DNA from: a virus
Strand: one strand, 5' to 3'
Virus record (IMG/VR): IMGVR_UViG_3300032084_002128
Span: 1 to 35,254 of that record
Length of the DNA stretch: 35,254 nucleotides
Shown here: positions 9,151 to 17,090 of the stretch, piece after piece
Numbering within the stretch: the first letter of the stretch is position 1
Layout of the letters: every line of letters starts with the position of its first letter
The notes under the pieces: model-generated
What the model saw: only the letters and a program-made list of their open reading frames with translations
What the model was told of the DNA's origin: nothing
Databases searched by the model: none
Position numbers and translations under genes: made by a program

Positions 9151-10680
9151 TTAGATATTGATTTCTTCTTCAAGTGACCTCGTATATTTCAAGGAATAAG
9201 AGATCAGCCCATCATTTCTTGTCTTCTTCTCTTCGAATCTCCCATTTTGGATCACAACTGGATATATGGTAGTTCCTATCTTCTCATATACACAAGGGCT
9301 GCTGACCAACTCCATGAAATACTTTGCGTCTGCTGTTGTCAAGTATTTGGTGTTCACCAGTTGTTCTCTGTTGTCGCTTATTGCGAACTGTTGAGATCCT
9401 CTATTTTGTATCGTTGTTGACTTATATGGAGACTGCTTCTGGTTGTATCTACTTCTGTCTTTGAAGAAAGTCTTCCTGTTCACACTATGAGTGACCCTGC
9501 TTTTCATAGGGAACGCAAATGACCCCCAGCTTCCAAGTCTATCAAGGAACATCAATGTGATGTATTCATCATATTTGGCATAAGGACCACAATCTATCTT
9601 GAAGTTCTTTGTCTCAGAATAATTGAATGGTGATCCATTTAGATATACCTGAACATCATATTGTGTAACACTACTTGAAATAATATCAGAAGGACCAGAG
9701 TTGACCGTGAATGAAGAAAGGTCTTCAAGGTCTTGTGGTCCAACTCCTATCTTCAAGAACTTCTCTTCATAGCCTCCTGTCAATGCAGAATATGGATTTG
9801 AAATAGTGTAGACCCCCACTTGCGTTCCATTGGTATCTTTTGTGGTGATCTGCATGGTATCCCATCCATTATCACTGAATGCTCTTAGGTGGAAATTCTG
9901 ATATGGCAACATCTCAAATCCATTAGGTGCAGATGTCAGGAATTTCTTGGTGAATCCGTTGCACAGATCATAATCACTTTGAGTGTAGCTGTCAAGATCG
10001 ACTTGAGGGAATGCTGCTCCATAAGCAACATAGTTGTTCCAAGATGAAGCCCCAGTGATCTTGAAGTTCTCTCCACTATTTCTTCTTAATATACCACTAT
10101 GGCTATATACACTGGTAGAACTGAACGAAGTATCAACTGTCAGGTCAATAGTATAATCACTGGCCACTGTTCCATTGAACGTACCTGTTGTACCGCCACT
10201 GATAGAGTAGTCGAAAGAAGACATATAGAATTGATATGTTTCACCAACTGTCAATCCATGAGGTGTGTCATTTGCGCCTGAGACCAAGTTGGAATCATCT
10301 GTAAATCTCCATTGTGTAGGAGAAAGTGAAATGATCTGATGAGATACCCAAAATGGAGAGGTCTTACCTAATTCTACGTCATATTGGACCGCAAAATCTG
10401 GTGAACTCTTGACCCCGTTCAAAGACCCGTTGAAGTCCTTGTCAAAGTCAATATATGATTGCAGTACTCTTCTAGGGTTTCTGAATGGAATTCCATCTTT
10501 TGCTCTACTGATAGTGAATGGAATTGCTGTTGTTGATACCACATTGCCACTTACCACTAATTCTGTCAAGTAAGATTCATGACTATCCATTCCTGTCTTT
10601 GCTGAAAAGACAAAGTCCATGTCATTGAAGCATGGAGCGTACTGATCTGGTTGTTGTAGTTTGTTAATTAGTAGACTCAT
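9151..10680 (-). CDS. Distal tail protein, baseplate-like
   Basis: 509 aa from the ATG at 10680; a TTG three codons earlier (10689) is possible but ATG overlaps the upstream gene in the usual way. Mostly beta-rich with many Ser/Thr/Asn. The segment FLDRLGSWGSFAFPM around residue 385 matches the 'W/F-L-N/D-R-x-G-x-x-x-x-F-x-F' pattern often seen in Bacteroidota phage tail-tip proteins that precede the hub gene. The last 60 residues (KYLTTADAKYFMELVSSPCVYE) carry the compact region that often joins the tube. Placed between the neck protein and the hub. Function inferred. Confidence 0.5.
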   Translation of the reverse strand: MSLLINKLQQPDQYAPCFNDMDFVFSAKTGMDSHESYLTELVVSGNVVSTTAIPFTISRAKDGIPFRNPRRVLQSYIDFDKDFNGSLNGVKSSPDFAVQYDVELGKTSPFWVSHQIISLSPTQWRFTDDSNLVSGANDTPHGLTVGETYQFYMSSFDYSISGGTTGTFNGTVASDYTIDLTVDTSFSSTSVYSHSGILRRNSGENFKITGASSWNNYVAYGAAFPQVDLDSYTQSDYDLCNGFTKKFLTSAPNGFEMLPYQNFHLRAFSDNGWDTMQITTKDTNGTQVGVYTISNPYSALTGGYEEKFLKIGVGPQDLEDLSSFTVNSGPSDIISSSVTQYDVQVYLNGSPFNYSETKNFKIDCGPYAKYDEYITLMFLDRLGSWGSFAFPMKSRVTHSVNRKTFFKDRSRYNQKQSPYKSTTIQNRGSQQFAISDNREQLVNTKYLTTADAKYFMELVSSPCVYEKIGTTIYPVVIQNGRFEEKKTRNDGLISYSLKYTRSLEEEINI

Positions 10681-11152
10681 TTCTTTCAAATAATTGACCC
10701 CATTCCTTCACTGTCTCATCAAGACTGCTTCCCATGGCAATGACCATTGGTTGGAAGATCATGGTGTTGATATCCAATCCTTCAAATAGATCTCTTGGCT
10801 CAATGCCATCCTTCCCTATTTTCTTGGCTACTGCATATGCATATTCCTGATCCAGTCCTTTGTGTCTCATCCATTCTCTGATGGAGTCAACAGGTGGTGG
10901 AGTGAGGTTCTTTCCTCTTCCATCTACCACATTGAGGAATGACCTGTCTGCTGTAATATCCAAGACCAATGCATTGCCTTGATTGAACACACTCATCTGA
11001 TAGGACCCTTTCAAATTGCCAGAAGCAACTGGGGTCTTCTCATGAAGTGCTGACATCAATCTGATGCCTCCAATGATGAGTTGGTCTTTTAGTCTTGTGA
11101 ATTCCACTTGGGGTGTTTCTGGATAAATACCCAAGAGGGTATGGATATCCAT
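10664..11152 (-). CDS. Neck/head-tail connector protein, HK97 gp10-like
   Basis: 162 aa. The region LKGSYQMSVFNQ, followed by VDGRGKNLTPPPVDSIREWM and AYAVAKKIGKDGIEPRDLFE, is the pattern of HK97 gp10-like or tail-completion proteins that sit at the head-tail joint. The ATG at 11152 follows the upstream TGA with no gap, supporting coupled translation. However, a near-perfect late promoter lies within codons 2-15, and a GTG at 11107 is 14 nt downstream of its core. Two forms, 162 and 147 aa, may therefore be made. Confidence 0.65.
   Translation of the reverse strand: MDIHTLLGIYPETPQVEFTRLKDQLIIGGIRLMSALHEKTPVASGNLKGSYQMSVFNQGNALVLDITADRSFLNVVDGRGKNLTPPPVDSIREWMRHKGLDQEYAYAVAKKIGKDGIEPRDLFEGLDINTMIFQPMVIAMGSSLDETVKEWGQLFERNESTN
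11121..11150 (-). promoter_or_regulatory. Late promoter P2, inside the neck gene start
   Basis: The minus strand has GGATATCCAT, nine bases, GGTATTTATCC, then AGAAACACCC, which is shared with P1. The motif is translated as residues 2-15 of the neck protein if the ATG at 11152 is used. It gives a likely GTG start at 11107. Confidence 0.6.
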
Positions 11153-11401
11153 TCACCCGTTGGGATCGGTCTCTGGCTCATCTGGCTCAGTCCAATCATC
11201 AGCATCCATCTCTATGAATGCCAACATCTGTTCTCTTGAGTAATTGCTCTGACCACGCAAGACAACAGGTATGTTGTCTTCTTGGAATTTGCATATGAAC
11301 TGCGATCCATCCAAAGACTTTCGAACAGTCTGGATATCATTAGGTGAATCATCGAAATCGATGACAACCAATTCTGATATGGGTCTTATAAAATACCTCA
11401 T
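11153..11401 (-). CDS. Small late protein, unknown
   Basis: 82 aa, acidic (pI clearly low by composition), ending in a Glu/Asp/Pro tail (DDWTEPDEPETDPNG). The N-terminal half alternates hydrophobic strands (MRYFIRPISELVVIDF, SQFICKFQEDNIPVVLRG), suggesting a small beta fold. The start overlaps the LamG gene by four bases (ATGA) and the stop abuts the neck gene, so it is translated as part of the late tail operon. Small proteins at this place occur in many Bacteroidota prophages, but I recognise no function. Confidence 0.6.
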   Translation of the reverse strand: MRYFIRPISELVVIDFDDSPNDIQTVRKSLDGSQFICKFQEDNIPVVLRGQSNYSREQMLAFIEMDADDWTEPDEPETDPNG

Positions 11402-12198
11402 GGCACATCTGTTACTATGTCGCCCGATTCCATATTGGTCATGGTCAGGTCATCTCCTGTTCCTTTATTCTCTGTTAATGTTGGATAGGTGTCCCCATCT
11501 CCATATCTGTGATACTGGACAAGATTTCCTGAAAAAGAAAGAGAGTCTGGGTCCACTGGTGTCCCAGAATTGTACAAAGAATTCCATTCAGAAGTGGACA
11601 GCTCTTTGTCAAAATAGTAGGACTCGCTGAACATTCCATCATGGTACTGTGATCCAGCTTTGGTTGATCCAATGTGATAATTCACAGCGCCTGTGATCCA
11701 CCCGCAATCTCCCCACCAATCTCCACTGCTGCTGCTATTTCTTGAGTCTATGGTGCTATTTTGATACAATTTGATGCCAGAACCATTGGTGCTGATGCCG
11801 ACCAAGTACCAAGTATTTGCAGCAAATGTGAACGATGAATCTATGTTGGTGGCAGGAGAAAAAGTAGACCCGTTCTCCACTCTTCTCTGCATTCTCATTT
11901 TGACCGTTGGTCCGCTGGTCCCGTGCAACCTAACAGACCAGAACCCATTGTATGTGGAGGTGCTTTGATCTTGGACTTGAACGATCCTTTTTCTGTCAGA
12001 TGCTCCAATGGAACCTGTCTTCATCCAAAATGCAATAGTCCTGCCCCCAGATGAGGTATCACCTGAAAGTGAATAGGAATCTCTCACAGCATACTCATCA
12101 ACTCCATCAAGGTCGATGGAATACCCATTGGTCCATCCTGCTGGTGGAGTTGCTGGAATAGATCGTCTTTTGTTATGTCTAAGTGTTAAAGGGATCAT
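11398..12198 (-). CDS. LamG/concanavalin-like domain structural protein
   Basis: 266 aa. A LamG-type fold is suggested by YSIDLDGVDEYAVRDSYSLSG (residues 26-46), RTIAFWMKTG, FWSVRLHG, NTWYLVGISTNGSGIKLYQN, and MFSESYYFDKELSTSEWNSLYNSG; this series (edge strand with 'DGVDEY', 'F-W-K', 'W-L-V', 'S-Y-F-K-LS--E---LYN-G') is diagnostic of LamG-like laminin/concanavalin domains. In phages these decorate tails or capsids and bind glycans. It begins four bases inside the upstream fibre gene. There is no signal peptide. Probable virion-borne glycan binder, by inference. Confidence 0.75.
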   Translation of the reverse strand: MIPLTLRHNKRRSIPATPPAGWTNGYSIDLDGVDEYAVRDSYSLSGDTSSGGRTIAFWMKTGSIGASDRKRIVQVQDQSTSTYNGFWSVRLHGTSGPTVKMRMQRRVENGSTFSPATNIDSSFTFAANTWYLVGISTNGSGIKLYQNSTIDSRNSSSSGDWWGDCGWITGAVNYHIGSTKAGSQYHDGMFSESYYFDKELSTSEWNSLYNSGTPVDPDSLSFSGNLVQYHRYGDGDTYPTLTENKGTGDDLTMTNMESGDIVTDVP

Positions 12199-14447
12199 GT
12201 CAGAGCAGAAAATGAATCAGCAGATATCAAGAAGATATTGCTTCCTAAGTGGTTCTGTGCATTTCTGAATTCAACACTTACATTGCCAACGCTTGAGTTG
12301 CCAGAAATGATCACACCTGAGTCTTCTTGAAGTGCTGTGCTTCCTAGGTGGTTGGTTGCAGAAGACAAGGTCCAAGAGCTGTCTGCATGTGCTCCATACA
12401 AGAGGACAGAGTAACCCGCTGCTGATCCCAGTGGTGAAGAGTTGTAGAACCCTATTGTGGTAGCCGTTGTAGAGCTGAACACTTGAAAGTGGCCAACAGA
12501 AAGGTCCACTACAAGCTCTGTTGCATCTGTCAGGGTCATTTCTGCTTCACTCAGTTCTGCCCTGTCTGTATAAAGAGAAGATACGGTAAGAAGGTTGCTG
12601 GAAGCATCATAAGTGAAGCCTGCTTCACTTGCTATGTCTTTTGAATTGTCCAAATAGAGAACACGACCTGCTGTCTGGTCTACCATCCTGATGGTGGCTC
12701 CGTTCTGGATAGCAAGCCTCACATTGTTCATGCTCGTATTAGCGCTTATGCTTCCTCCATTGGTATTGGATACGAAGTCTGACAATATAGTGTTGACAGG
12801 TGTTGTTCCAGAATAGAAAGTAGATGCTGTTAACGTAGTGAAATTTGGGTCCACATTGATAGTCGGAGCATCTTCTGTTCCACCAGTAGTGATATTTGTT
12901 CCTTGTTGTACGTAGGTCTTGTTGTGACTAGAACCTCCTCCTCCAAGAAGATCGTTCAATGGAGTTGAACCAGAATAGAAGGTCCCTCCTGAAATGATCG
13001 TTCCATTGATGTTCCCAACATTCATGGTACTACTTGATTCAACAAAAGTGAACCCTGTTGAAGAGTTGATGTTGAGGTTCCCATTGGAATTGCCCATGAA
13101 CAAGATCCCTTGATAGTTCTCTTGACTCAATTCCACATTCTGTTGGAATTGGAAATTCTCCAATGCTGTTCCTTCATCATTGAAGGTCACATCTTCCACT
13201 TGGAGACCTCCTGTGAAGGTTCCTCCTGATTGTGGAACATATACACCTGAGCCAGTTATCAATGTAGCAATGTCAACATATCCATTCTCACTATTTCCTG
13301 AGAAATATGTGGTTGCAGACAAAGAGGTGAAATTCGGATCCACATTGATGGTCGGAGCATCTTCTGTTCCACCAGTAGTGATATTTGTTCCTTGTTGTAC
13401 GTAGGTCTTGTTGTGTGTTGAGGCTGGTGGATGCCAAATAGGAATATCATTGATAGAGTAGACCTCATTGGTACCACTCATTTCCATGTGGATCTGATCT
13501 GGATTGAAATAGAACAGATTGTTGGACCTTGATGTTCCTATATAGCGTTGCAATTCACCTGACCCCCATGTCTGTACAACTGTGATAGCACCTAGTTGTG
13601 ACAACCAGTATTCTCTTCCATCCAAAGTTGCTGTTGGATGATATGCAAGACCTTGCACCAATGCATTGGTAGATGACCCTGAATTCACATTCTCAAGAGC
13701 AAGTCTTAATTCTGTTGATGCAGAATAGTGTGATTGATTGTCTGCCTTGTACCAAAGGTTGTCATACGCAATGAACAACACATCTCCTAAATTCACATCT
13801 TCTCCTACTGTGATGGAATCAGTCAATCCAGTAGCTGCAAGTCCACCTCCACCTGTGTTGCCGCTTATAGAGGCAATGTCCGCTTGTATCTGTGTTATGA
13901 TGGAACATCCAGAAAGATCACTGCAAGAAAAAGAGGAAGAACTTGAAGTTGTGCCACTGTAACCACTTCCAATGGTAGGGAGTGGATCGGTAGGTAGTTG
14001 GCATTCTCCTATGATATATGGACCTCTGACCTCAATGGTCATCACAGAACCTGCCAGTCCATCATTTCCTTTCACATAGAATGGTTCTGCTGTTGGACTG
14101 CCTTGGATCTCAAATCCAAGATCATAGAATTCACCTGCATCATTGAGCCTTCCTGCCATATCGAACAAGATGGACTCGGTATCACTCTGCACATCCACAA
14201 TATCACTGTCATCTTCGAACTTGTGGGACAAGCAGAACAAGGCCAATCTATGGGTCATGGTGTGGATATCCCCGTTTGCACCTCTTTCCAATGTCGATCC
14301 GATCGAATTGATCAGGACAGTAGGTGTCACAAGGTCTTTCTCATCTTGTTCAAAGATGTTGCTTACTCTGTATTCATTAACCCTCAAGTCTGACTCTGCC
14401 AGTCTTTCAAAGACTTGATATAGTGCTTTTAGTGTTGCGTTCTTCAT
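12195..14447 (-). CDS. Tail-terminator-like domain fused to fibre modules
   Basis: 750 aa. Residues 1-150 resemble tail terminator/completion proteins of Bacteroidota phages (FERLAESDLRVNEYRVSNIFEQD, a conserved late strand GSVMTIEVRGPYI). After a Ser-rich linker (160-180) come fibre-like beta modules. A 29-residue unit beginning HNKTYVQQGTNITTGG occurs at 345-373 and again at 508-536, encoded by an 87-bp near-perfect DNA repeat. A SGGTFTGGL shaft motif is near 407. The C-terminal domain resembles that of the fibre at 4685-5833. Tail terminators are usually about 130-150 aa and not fused, so this fusion is unusual; an assembly join is a possible alternative. It overlaps the chaperone stop by ATGA. 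Confidence 0.6.
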   Translation of the reverse strand: MKNATLKALYQVFERLAESDLRVNEYRVSNIFEQDEKDLVTPTVLINSIGSTLERGANGDIHTMTHRLALFCLSHKFEDDSDIVDVQSDTESILFDMAGRLNDAGEFYDLGFEIQGSPTAEPFYVKGNDGLAGSVMTIEVRGPYIIGECQLPTDPLPTIGSGYSGTTSSSSSFSCSDLSGCSIITQIQADIASISGNTGGGGLAATGLTDSITVGEDVNLGDVLFIAYDNLWYKADNQSHYSASTELRLALENVNSGSSTNALVQGLAYHPTATLDGREYWLSQLGAITVVQTWGSGELQRYIGTSRSNNLFYFNPDQIHMEMSGTNEVYSINDIPIWHPPASTHNKTYVQQGTNITTGGTEDAPTINVDPNFTSLSATTYFSGNSENGYVDIATLITGSGVYVPQSGGTFTGGLQVEDVTFNDEGTALENFQFQQNVELSQENYQGILFMGNSNGNLNINSSTGFTFVESSSTMNVGNINGTIISGGTFYSGSTPLNDLLGGGGSSHNKTYVQQGTNITTGGTEDAPTINVDPNFTTLTASTFYSGTTPVNTILSDFVSNTNGGSISANTSMNNVRLAIQNGATIRMVDQTAGRVLYLDNSKDIASEAGFTYDASSNLLTVSSLYTDRAELSEAEMTLTDATELVVDLSVGHFQVFSSTTATTIGFYNSSPLGSAAGYSVLLYGAHADSSWTLSSATNHLGSTALQEDSGVIISGNSSVGNVSVEFRNAQNHLGSNIFLISADSFSALT
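12840..12926 (-). repeat. 87-bp intragenic repeat, copy 2
   Basis: Codes for the second HNKTYVQQGTNITTGG unit (residues 508-536) of the terminator/fibre fusion. It differs from the copy at 13329-13415 at only about three bases. Confidence 0.85.
13329..13415 (-). repeat. 87-bp intragenic repeat, copy 1
   Basis: Codes for residues 345-373 of the same protein. High DNA identity over synonymous sites means a recent duplication or ongoing recombination between copies 489 bp apart. Confidence 0.85.
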
Positions 14448-14716
14448 TTTTTACTTGTCTGATCAATCAGACCTTTCTTATATGATAAATAGTTCAGTGC
14501 CTCTATCACGTTTCCTTCTCTTGTTTGTTGGAGTGTTGATCCGAAGATCCCAGACTCCTGAATTGCAATGATGCTCCCATAATACCCCCAGTCTTTTTGG
14601 AAGTTGGCTCTTGCGATGTCATTAGAGGAATAACCTTCATCGCTTGAGTCAGTCCCATGGTCTGCACCAAATAGATTCTCATAAATGGATTGAATCTCTC
14701 CCCACCATTGGAACAA
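14444..14716 (-). CDS. Tail assembly chaperone, -1 frame extension
   Basis: This frame has no good start of its own. It continues from the upstream gene by a -1 shift on a run of nine T. Joined after residue 190, it adds 90 residues starting LFQWWGEIQSIYENLFG and ending in the pattern NFQKDWGYYGSIIAIQES...VIEALNYLSYKKG, which is typical of the C-terminal half of Bacteroidota tail assembly chaperones ('F-k-w-G-w-y ... v-e-L-y-L-y-k'). The fused product would be 280 aa. The stop overlaps the next start (ATGA), so this frame is the one coupled downstream. Sequencing error in the homopolymer is the alternative. Confidence 0.75.
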   Translation of the reverse strand: MFQWWGEIQSIYENLFGADHGTDSSDEGYSSNDIARANFQKDWGYYGSIIAIQESGIFGSTLQQTREGNVIEALNYLSYKKGLIDQTSKK

Positions 14717-15285
14717 AAAAAAAGCAGCCTGTCAATGTCCTTGTACTTGGCTTTCTCTTGGAATATCGGTGCCCTTCTCATCACTTCCTTTGGGTTGATA
14801 TATCCTGCATCACCTTCCTTCCTCAGAACCATTGCCAAGATGATGTGGAAGGCTTCATGGTAGTCTGCTCTTCCTATCAGGTCCCCAATGTCTGCCCATT
14901 GTCCTGCATTCAAATTGTCAAAGTCCTCACTGACCCTGTAAACCGTTCCATCAATGGTGATGGTCTGCTCCTCTTCTCTTGGTTCACCATGCTCCACCTG
15001 TGCAAATGCACTTGTGAATATTGGCATGGCATATGTCATCAGTTCTTCAAATTGCTCCACCCTCATCTTCTCAATGTCCTCTGGCTTGGTGTCACTGATG
15101 GCTGCCAGAATTATGATACCGTGTCTCTGATCTGTGATCTTGTCATCTGGGTTCTCTTCCTTCCATCTGTTGGTCAGGCTGATGTACCCTTGGAAGTGCT
15201 TCAACAGCACTTCCTCTGGGGTCTCTGGGACCTCAAATGTGAATTCTATCTCTTGCTCTTTGTCGATGTATTCTACTTCTTGCAT
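14506..15285 (-). CDS. Tail assembly chaperone, zero-frame product
   Basis: 259 aa as read without shifting. Residues 1-190 look like a genuine globular protein (KHFQGYISLTNRWKEENPDDKITDQ; EDFDNLNAGQWADIGDLIGRADYHEAFHIILAMVLR is the character of the region), in keeping with Bacteroidota phage chaperones. After FF at 189-190 the remaining 69 residues (CSNGGERFNPFMRIY...) look like out-of-frame shadow of the -1 frame. As with lambda G/GT, both a short and a shifted product may be needed for tail assembly on the tape measure. It lies 15 bp downstream of the terminase. Confidence 0.8.
   Translation of the reverse strand: MQEVEYIDKEQEIEFTFEVPETPEEVLLKHFQGYISLTNRWKEENPDDKITDQRHGIIILAAISDTKPEDIEKMRVEQFEELMTYAMPIFTSAFAQVEHGEPREEEQTITIDGTVYRVSEDFDNLNAGQWADIGDLIGRADYHEAFHIILAMVLRKEGDAGYINPKEVMRRAPIFQEKAKYKDIDRLLFFCSNGGERFNPFMRIYLVQTMGLTQAMKVIPLMTSQEPTSKKTGGIMGASLQFRSLGSSDQHSNKQEKET
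14715..14723 (-). other. Slippery T9 run for -1 frameshift
   Basis: Nine consecutive T on the coding strand (codons CTG CTT TTT TTT TGT). The frame of the downstream conserved extension is exactly -1 relative to the upstream gene, and the run contains the U UUU UUU heptamer. Ribosomal slippage and transcriptional slippage are both possible. Confidence 0.7.
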
Positions 15286-15300
15286 CTTTCTCTCTCTCTT

Positions 15301-16626
15301 TTATCTTTTTAGTACTTGGAAGAACATTCCTGATCCTTGCTTGAGAGCCAAGTATTCTCTCATGATCAATGAGTCCAGAATATCTGGGGACCTTCCATTG
15401 TTCCTGTTCATTTGGTCCTTCTTTGGGTTGATAGCCGTCTTGCCATCATTCAATTGGTTCCATGTTGTCACTGAATCGAATTCATCCACCATCCTCTTCT
15501 GCATGTCAGGGTCCAACCTTGGAAGGGACACCTCTCCCTTTCTTAGTCTTTCAGCGAACTTGTAGAAGGTCTGTGCTTTCACATTCTGATATGGGTCCTT
15601 GTCAATGGGTCTCTGATTGGCATGGAACCCAACGGATCCTCTCAGTGCCTGATGCACTGCTATTCCCAATCCAGTCTGATCCACCACTACATGATGAGCA
15701 GCAATGTTCTTCTGGCTGATGAATTGTCTTGCAAAGGCAATGGTCTCAGAGATCTCTTTGTCAAATACATGGATCTCTTTGCAGTTCCACCCTTCCCAAT
15801 AGGTGAACACAGTGTTGTCCAATCCAACTCCTGCTGCAATGTCAATGGTCAGGTATCTTGGGAAGGTAGGTTCCACTTGTCCTCTTCCAATGGCTCGGAA
15901 TACGTCCCTCTGATCAAATACACCAATGTTGTCTGTTGCATATTCCCAGTCCCCTTCTATCCAACAAGCATACTTTTCAGGCCCAAGGTTCTCCAATGAA
16001 AGAGCCTCCAAATAGGACTTGGGCAGCATCTCATTGTCCTTGGGAAGTACCTGAATGAACTTTCTTCCTTTTGGAAGAGTGTCATCTCTCCACCTGTCAT
16101 AGAACCTAGATTTCACCCAATTTTTTGTTGGATTTGTGCAGACCAAGACCTTTGGTGTCAATCCAAATTCATCCAAGCGATATCTGCACAGTGTGATCAG
16201 TGTTGAGTACACGTCAAATGAGATCTCTGCTGCCTCATCCACAATGCAAGCACATACCTCAAGGGACCCAAGCTTTGCTGCTGCTTCTCCTTCTGTATTG
16301 TCAAGGCTTACACATAGGATCTCAGAAGACCCAATTCTCAAGATGTGATTGGGCTGTTGTTGGTGATGGATCTCAATTCCCATCTCTCTTGCGATCTCCT
16401 TAATAGTGACAACTGTGGTTTGTAGTAGTCTATTAAGTTTGTGCCTTCCAAGCAACCATCTGCTGTTGGGATATTTCAGGCATTGAGTGATCAAATAGAT
16501 CCCAACCAATCTGGACTTCCCTCCACCTTTGGCACCCCCAAAGCATACCTCAAGGATATCAGGGTCCATCAAGTAGTTGTATGCTACTCCTTGCAGGTAG
16601 GTCAGATCATATGAGGCTGTTGACAT
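15301..16626 (-). CDS. terL: Terminase large subunit
   Basis: 441 aa, normal length. ATPase domain: Walker A GGAKGGGKS at 30-38, Walker B VCACIVDEAAE at 124-134 with the catalytic Glu, coupling motif CTNP at 163-166. Nuclease domain of RNase H fold: D262 in LTIDIAAG, D316 in VVVDQTGLG, and D415 or D418 in GRSPDILDSL. It pumps DNA into the prohead and cuts the concatemer. It is the first gene of the late operon, 11 nt downstream of promoter P1. The likely small subunit is not adjacent: it is at 19866-20444, with early genes on the other strand between. Confidence 0.95.
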   Translation of the reverse strand: MSTASYDLTYLQGVAYNYLMDPDILEVCFGGAKGGGKSRLVGIYLITQCLKYPNSRWLLGRHKLNRLLQTTVVTIKEIAREMGIEIHHQQQPNHILRIGSSEILCVSLDNTEGEAAAKLGSLEVCACIVDEAAEISFDVYSTLITLCRYRLDEFGLTPKVLVCTNPTKNWVKSRFYDRWRDDTLPKGRKFIQVLPKDNEMLPKSYLEALSLENLGPEKYACWIEGDWEYATDNIGVFDQRDVFRAIGRGQVEPTFPRYLTIDIAAGVGLDNTVFTYWEGWNCKEIHVFDKEISETIAFARQFISQKNIAAHHVVVDQTGLGIAVHQALRGSVGFHANQRPIDKDPYQNVKAQTFYKFAERLRKGEVSLPRLDPDMQKRMVDEFDSVTTWNQLNDGKTAINPKKDQMNRNNGRSPDILDSLIMREYLALKQGSGMFFQVLKR

Positions 16627-16636
16627 GGGTGTTTCT

Positions 16637-16669
16637 GGATAAATACCCAGACCCCATCAGATATCCATT
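16637..16669 (-). promoter_or_regulatory. Late promoter P1 (terminase and tail operon)
   Basis: Minus strand: GGATATCTGA, nine bases, GGTATTTATCC, then AGAAACACCC and ATG. It shares TGAATGGATATC and the whole core region with P2. The ATG lies 11 nt past the core, so the mRNA would be nearly leaderless. Confidence 0.7.
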
Positions 16670-16745
16670 CAGTCTTATCTTTGCCCCATCAACCATAAAT
16701 TGGTCAACTCATTTGAGGTGCCTGATTTGATGATTGATTTGACAC

Positions 16746-16782
16746 GAGGGTCTGTCTGAAATATGGCAGACCCTCACTTTTT
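16746..16782 (+). terminator. Intrinsic terminator, plus strand
   Basis: GAGGGTCTG and CAGACCCTC form a perfect 9-bp stem with a 12-nt loop, followed by ACTTTTT. No gene precedes it on this strand within the 120 bp back to the late promoter, so it either ends a short RNA or shields the late promoter region. Confidence 0.75.
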
Positions 16783-16814
16783 GTGGATTTCTTGTGATTT
16801 CACAATTTCACCAC

Positions 16815-16824
16815 TATATTTATA
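16815..16824 (+). promoter_or_regulatory. Early-type promoter core before a short RNA unit
   Basis: TATATTTATA, preceded by TTCACCAC. A strong terminator follows 60-90 nt downstream and no ATG lies between, so the product would be a short RNA. Confidence 0.4.
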
Positions 16825-16913
16825 AAGAGAAGAGAGAGAGATCCTAAGGTTTCAAGTCTTCGTTTTATCATACACAATTGAAGGCCCTGTCCCCCCAAGA
16901 CGGGGCTTTTTTT
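16825..16913 (+). ncRNA. Possible short RNA ending in intrinsic terminator
   Basis: Between the TATATTTATA core and a terminator (11-bp stem, 16881-16909: AAGGCCCTGTC paired with GACGGGGCTTT, then T7) lie about 60 nt of purine-rich sequence without a reading frame. The terminator is certain; that the unit is a stable RNA is an inference from layout, repeated at 17710 and 18743. Confidence 0.4.
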
Positions 16914-16935
16914 GTGCCTTCAAGTTGACCAATGT

Positions 16936-17004
16936 CTCCATCTGTCCACACTTTTCTGTGGATAAAAAGCGATAACAGCGGGTGAAAGGATGCCAGAACT
17001 TTGT
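16936..17004 (+). repeat. 69-bp direct repeat, copy A (partner at 29101)
   Basis: 67 of 69 bases match 29101-29169. It holds the inverted repeat TCCACA/TGTGGA (16945-16950 and 16957-16962), a perfect DnaA box TGTGGATAA (16957-16965), and at its end the first five codons of the HTH gene at 29155 (MPELC). Copy A then diverges. Confidence 0.9.
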
Positions 17005-17037
17005 GCAGGGAATGAAAGAAAAAAAGAGAGAAAGTGA
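16990..17037 (+). pseudogene. N-terminal remnant of the HTH gene
   Basis: The ATG in repeat copy A opens MPELCAGNERKKERK and stops after 15 residues. The first five residues equal those of the 149-aa HTH protein at 29155. It could be a dead fragment, a decoy regulatory region, or a tiny leader peptide for 17091. Confidence 0.5.
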
Positions 17038-17055
17038 GGATTTGATTTTTTCTCC

Positions 17056-17064
17056 CTATTTATA
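17056..17064 (+). promoter_or_regulatory. Early promoter for 17091-17700
   Basis: CTATTTATA after the pyrimidine tract TTTTTTCTCC. The ATG at 17091 is 27 nt further. It is the only early plus-strand site here without an intervening terminator. Confidence 0.55.
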
Positions 17065-17090
17065 ATCGAACCAATTAAAAACTAGAACAA

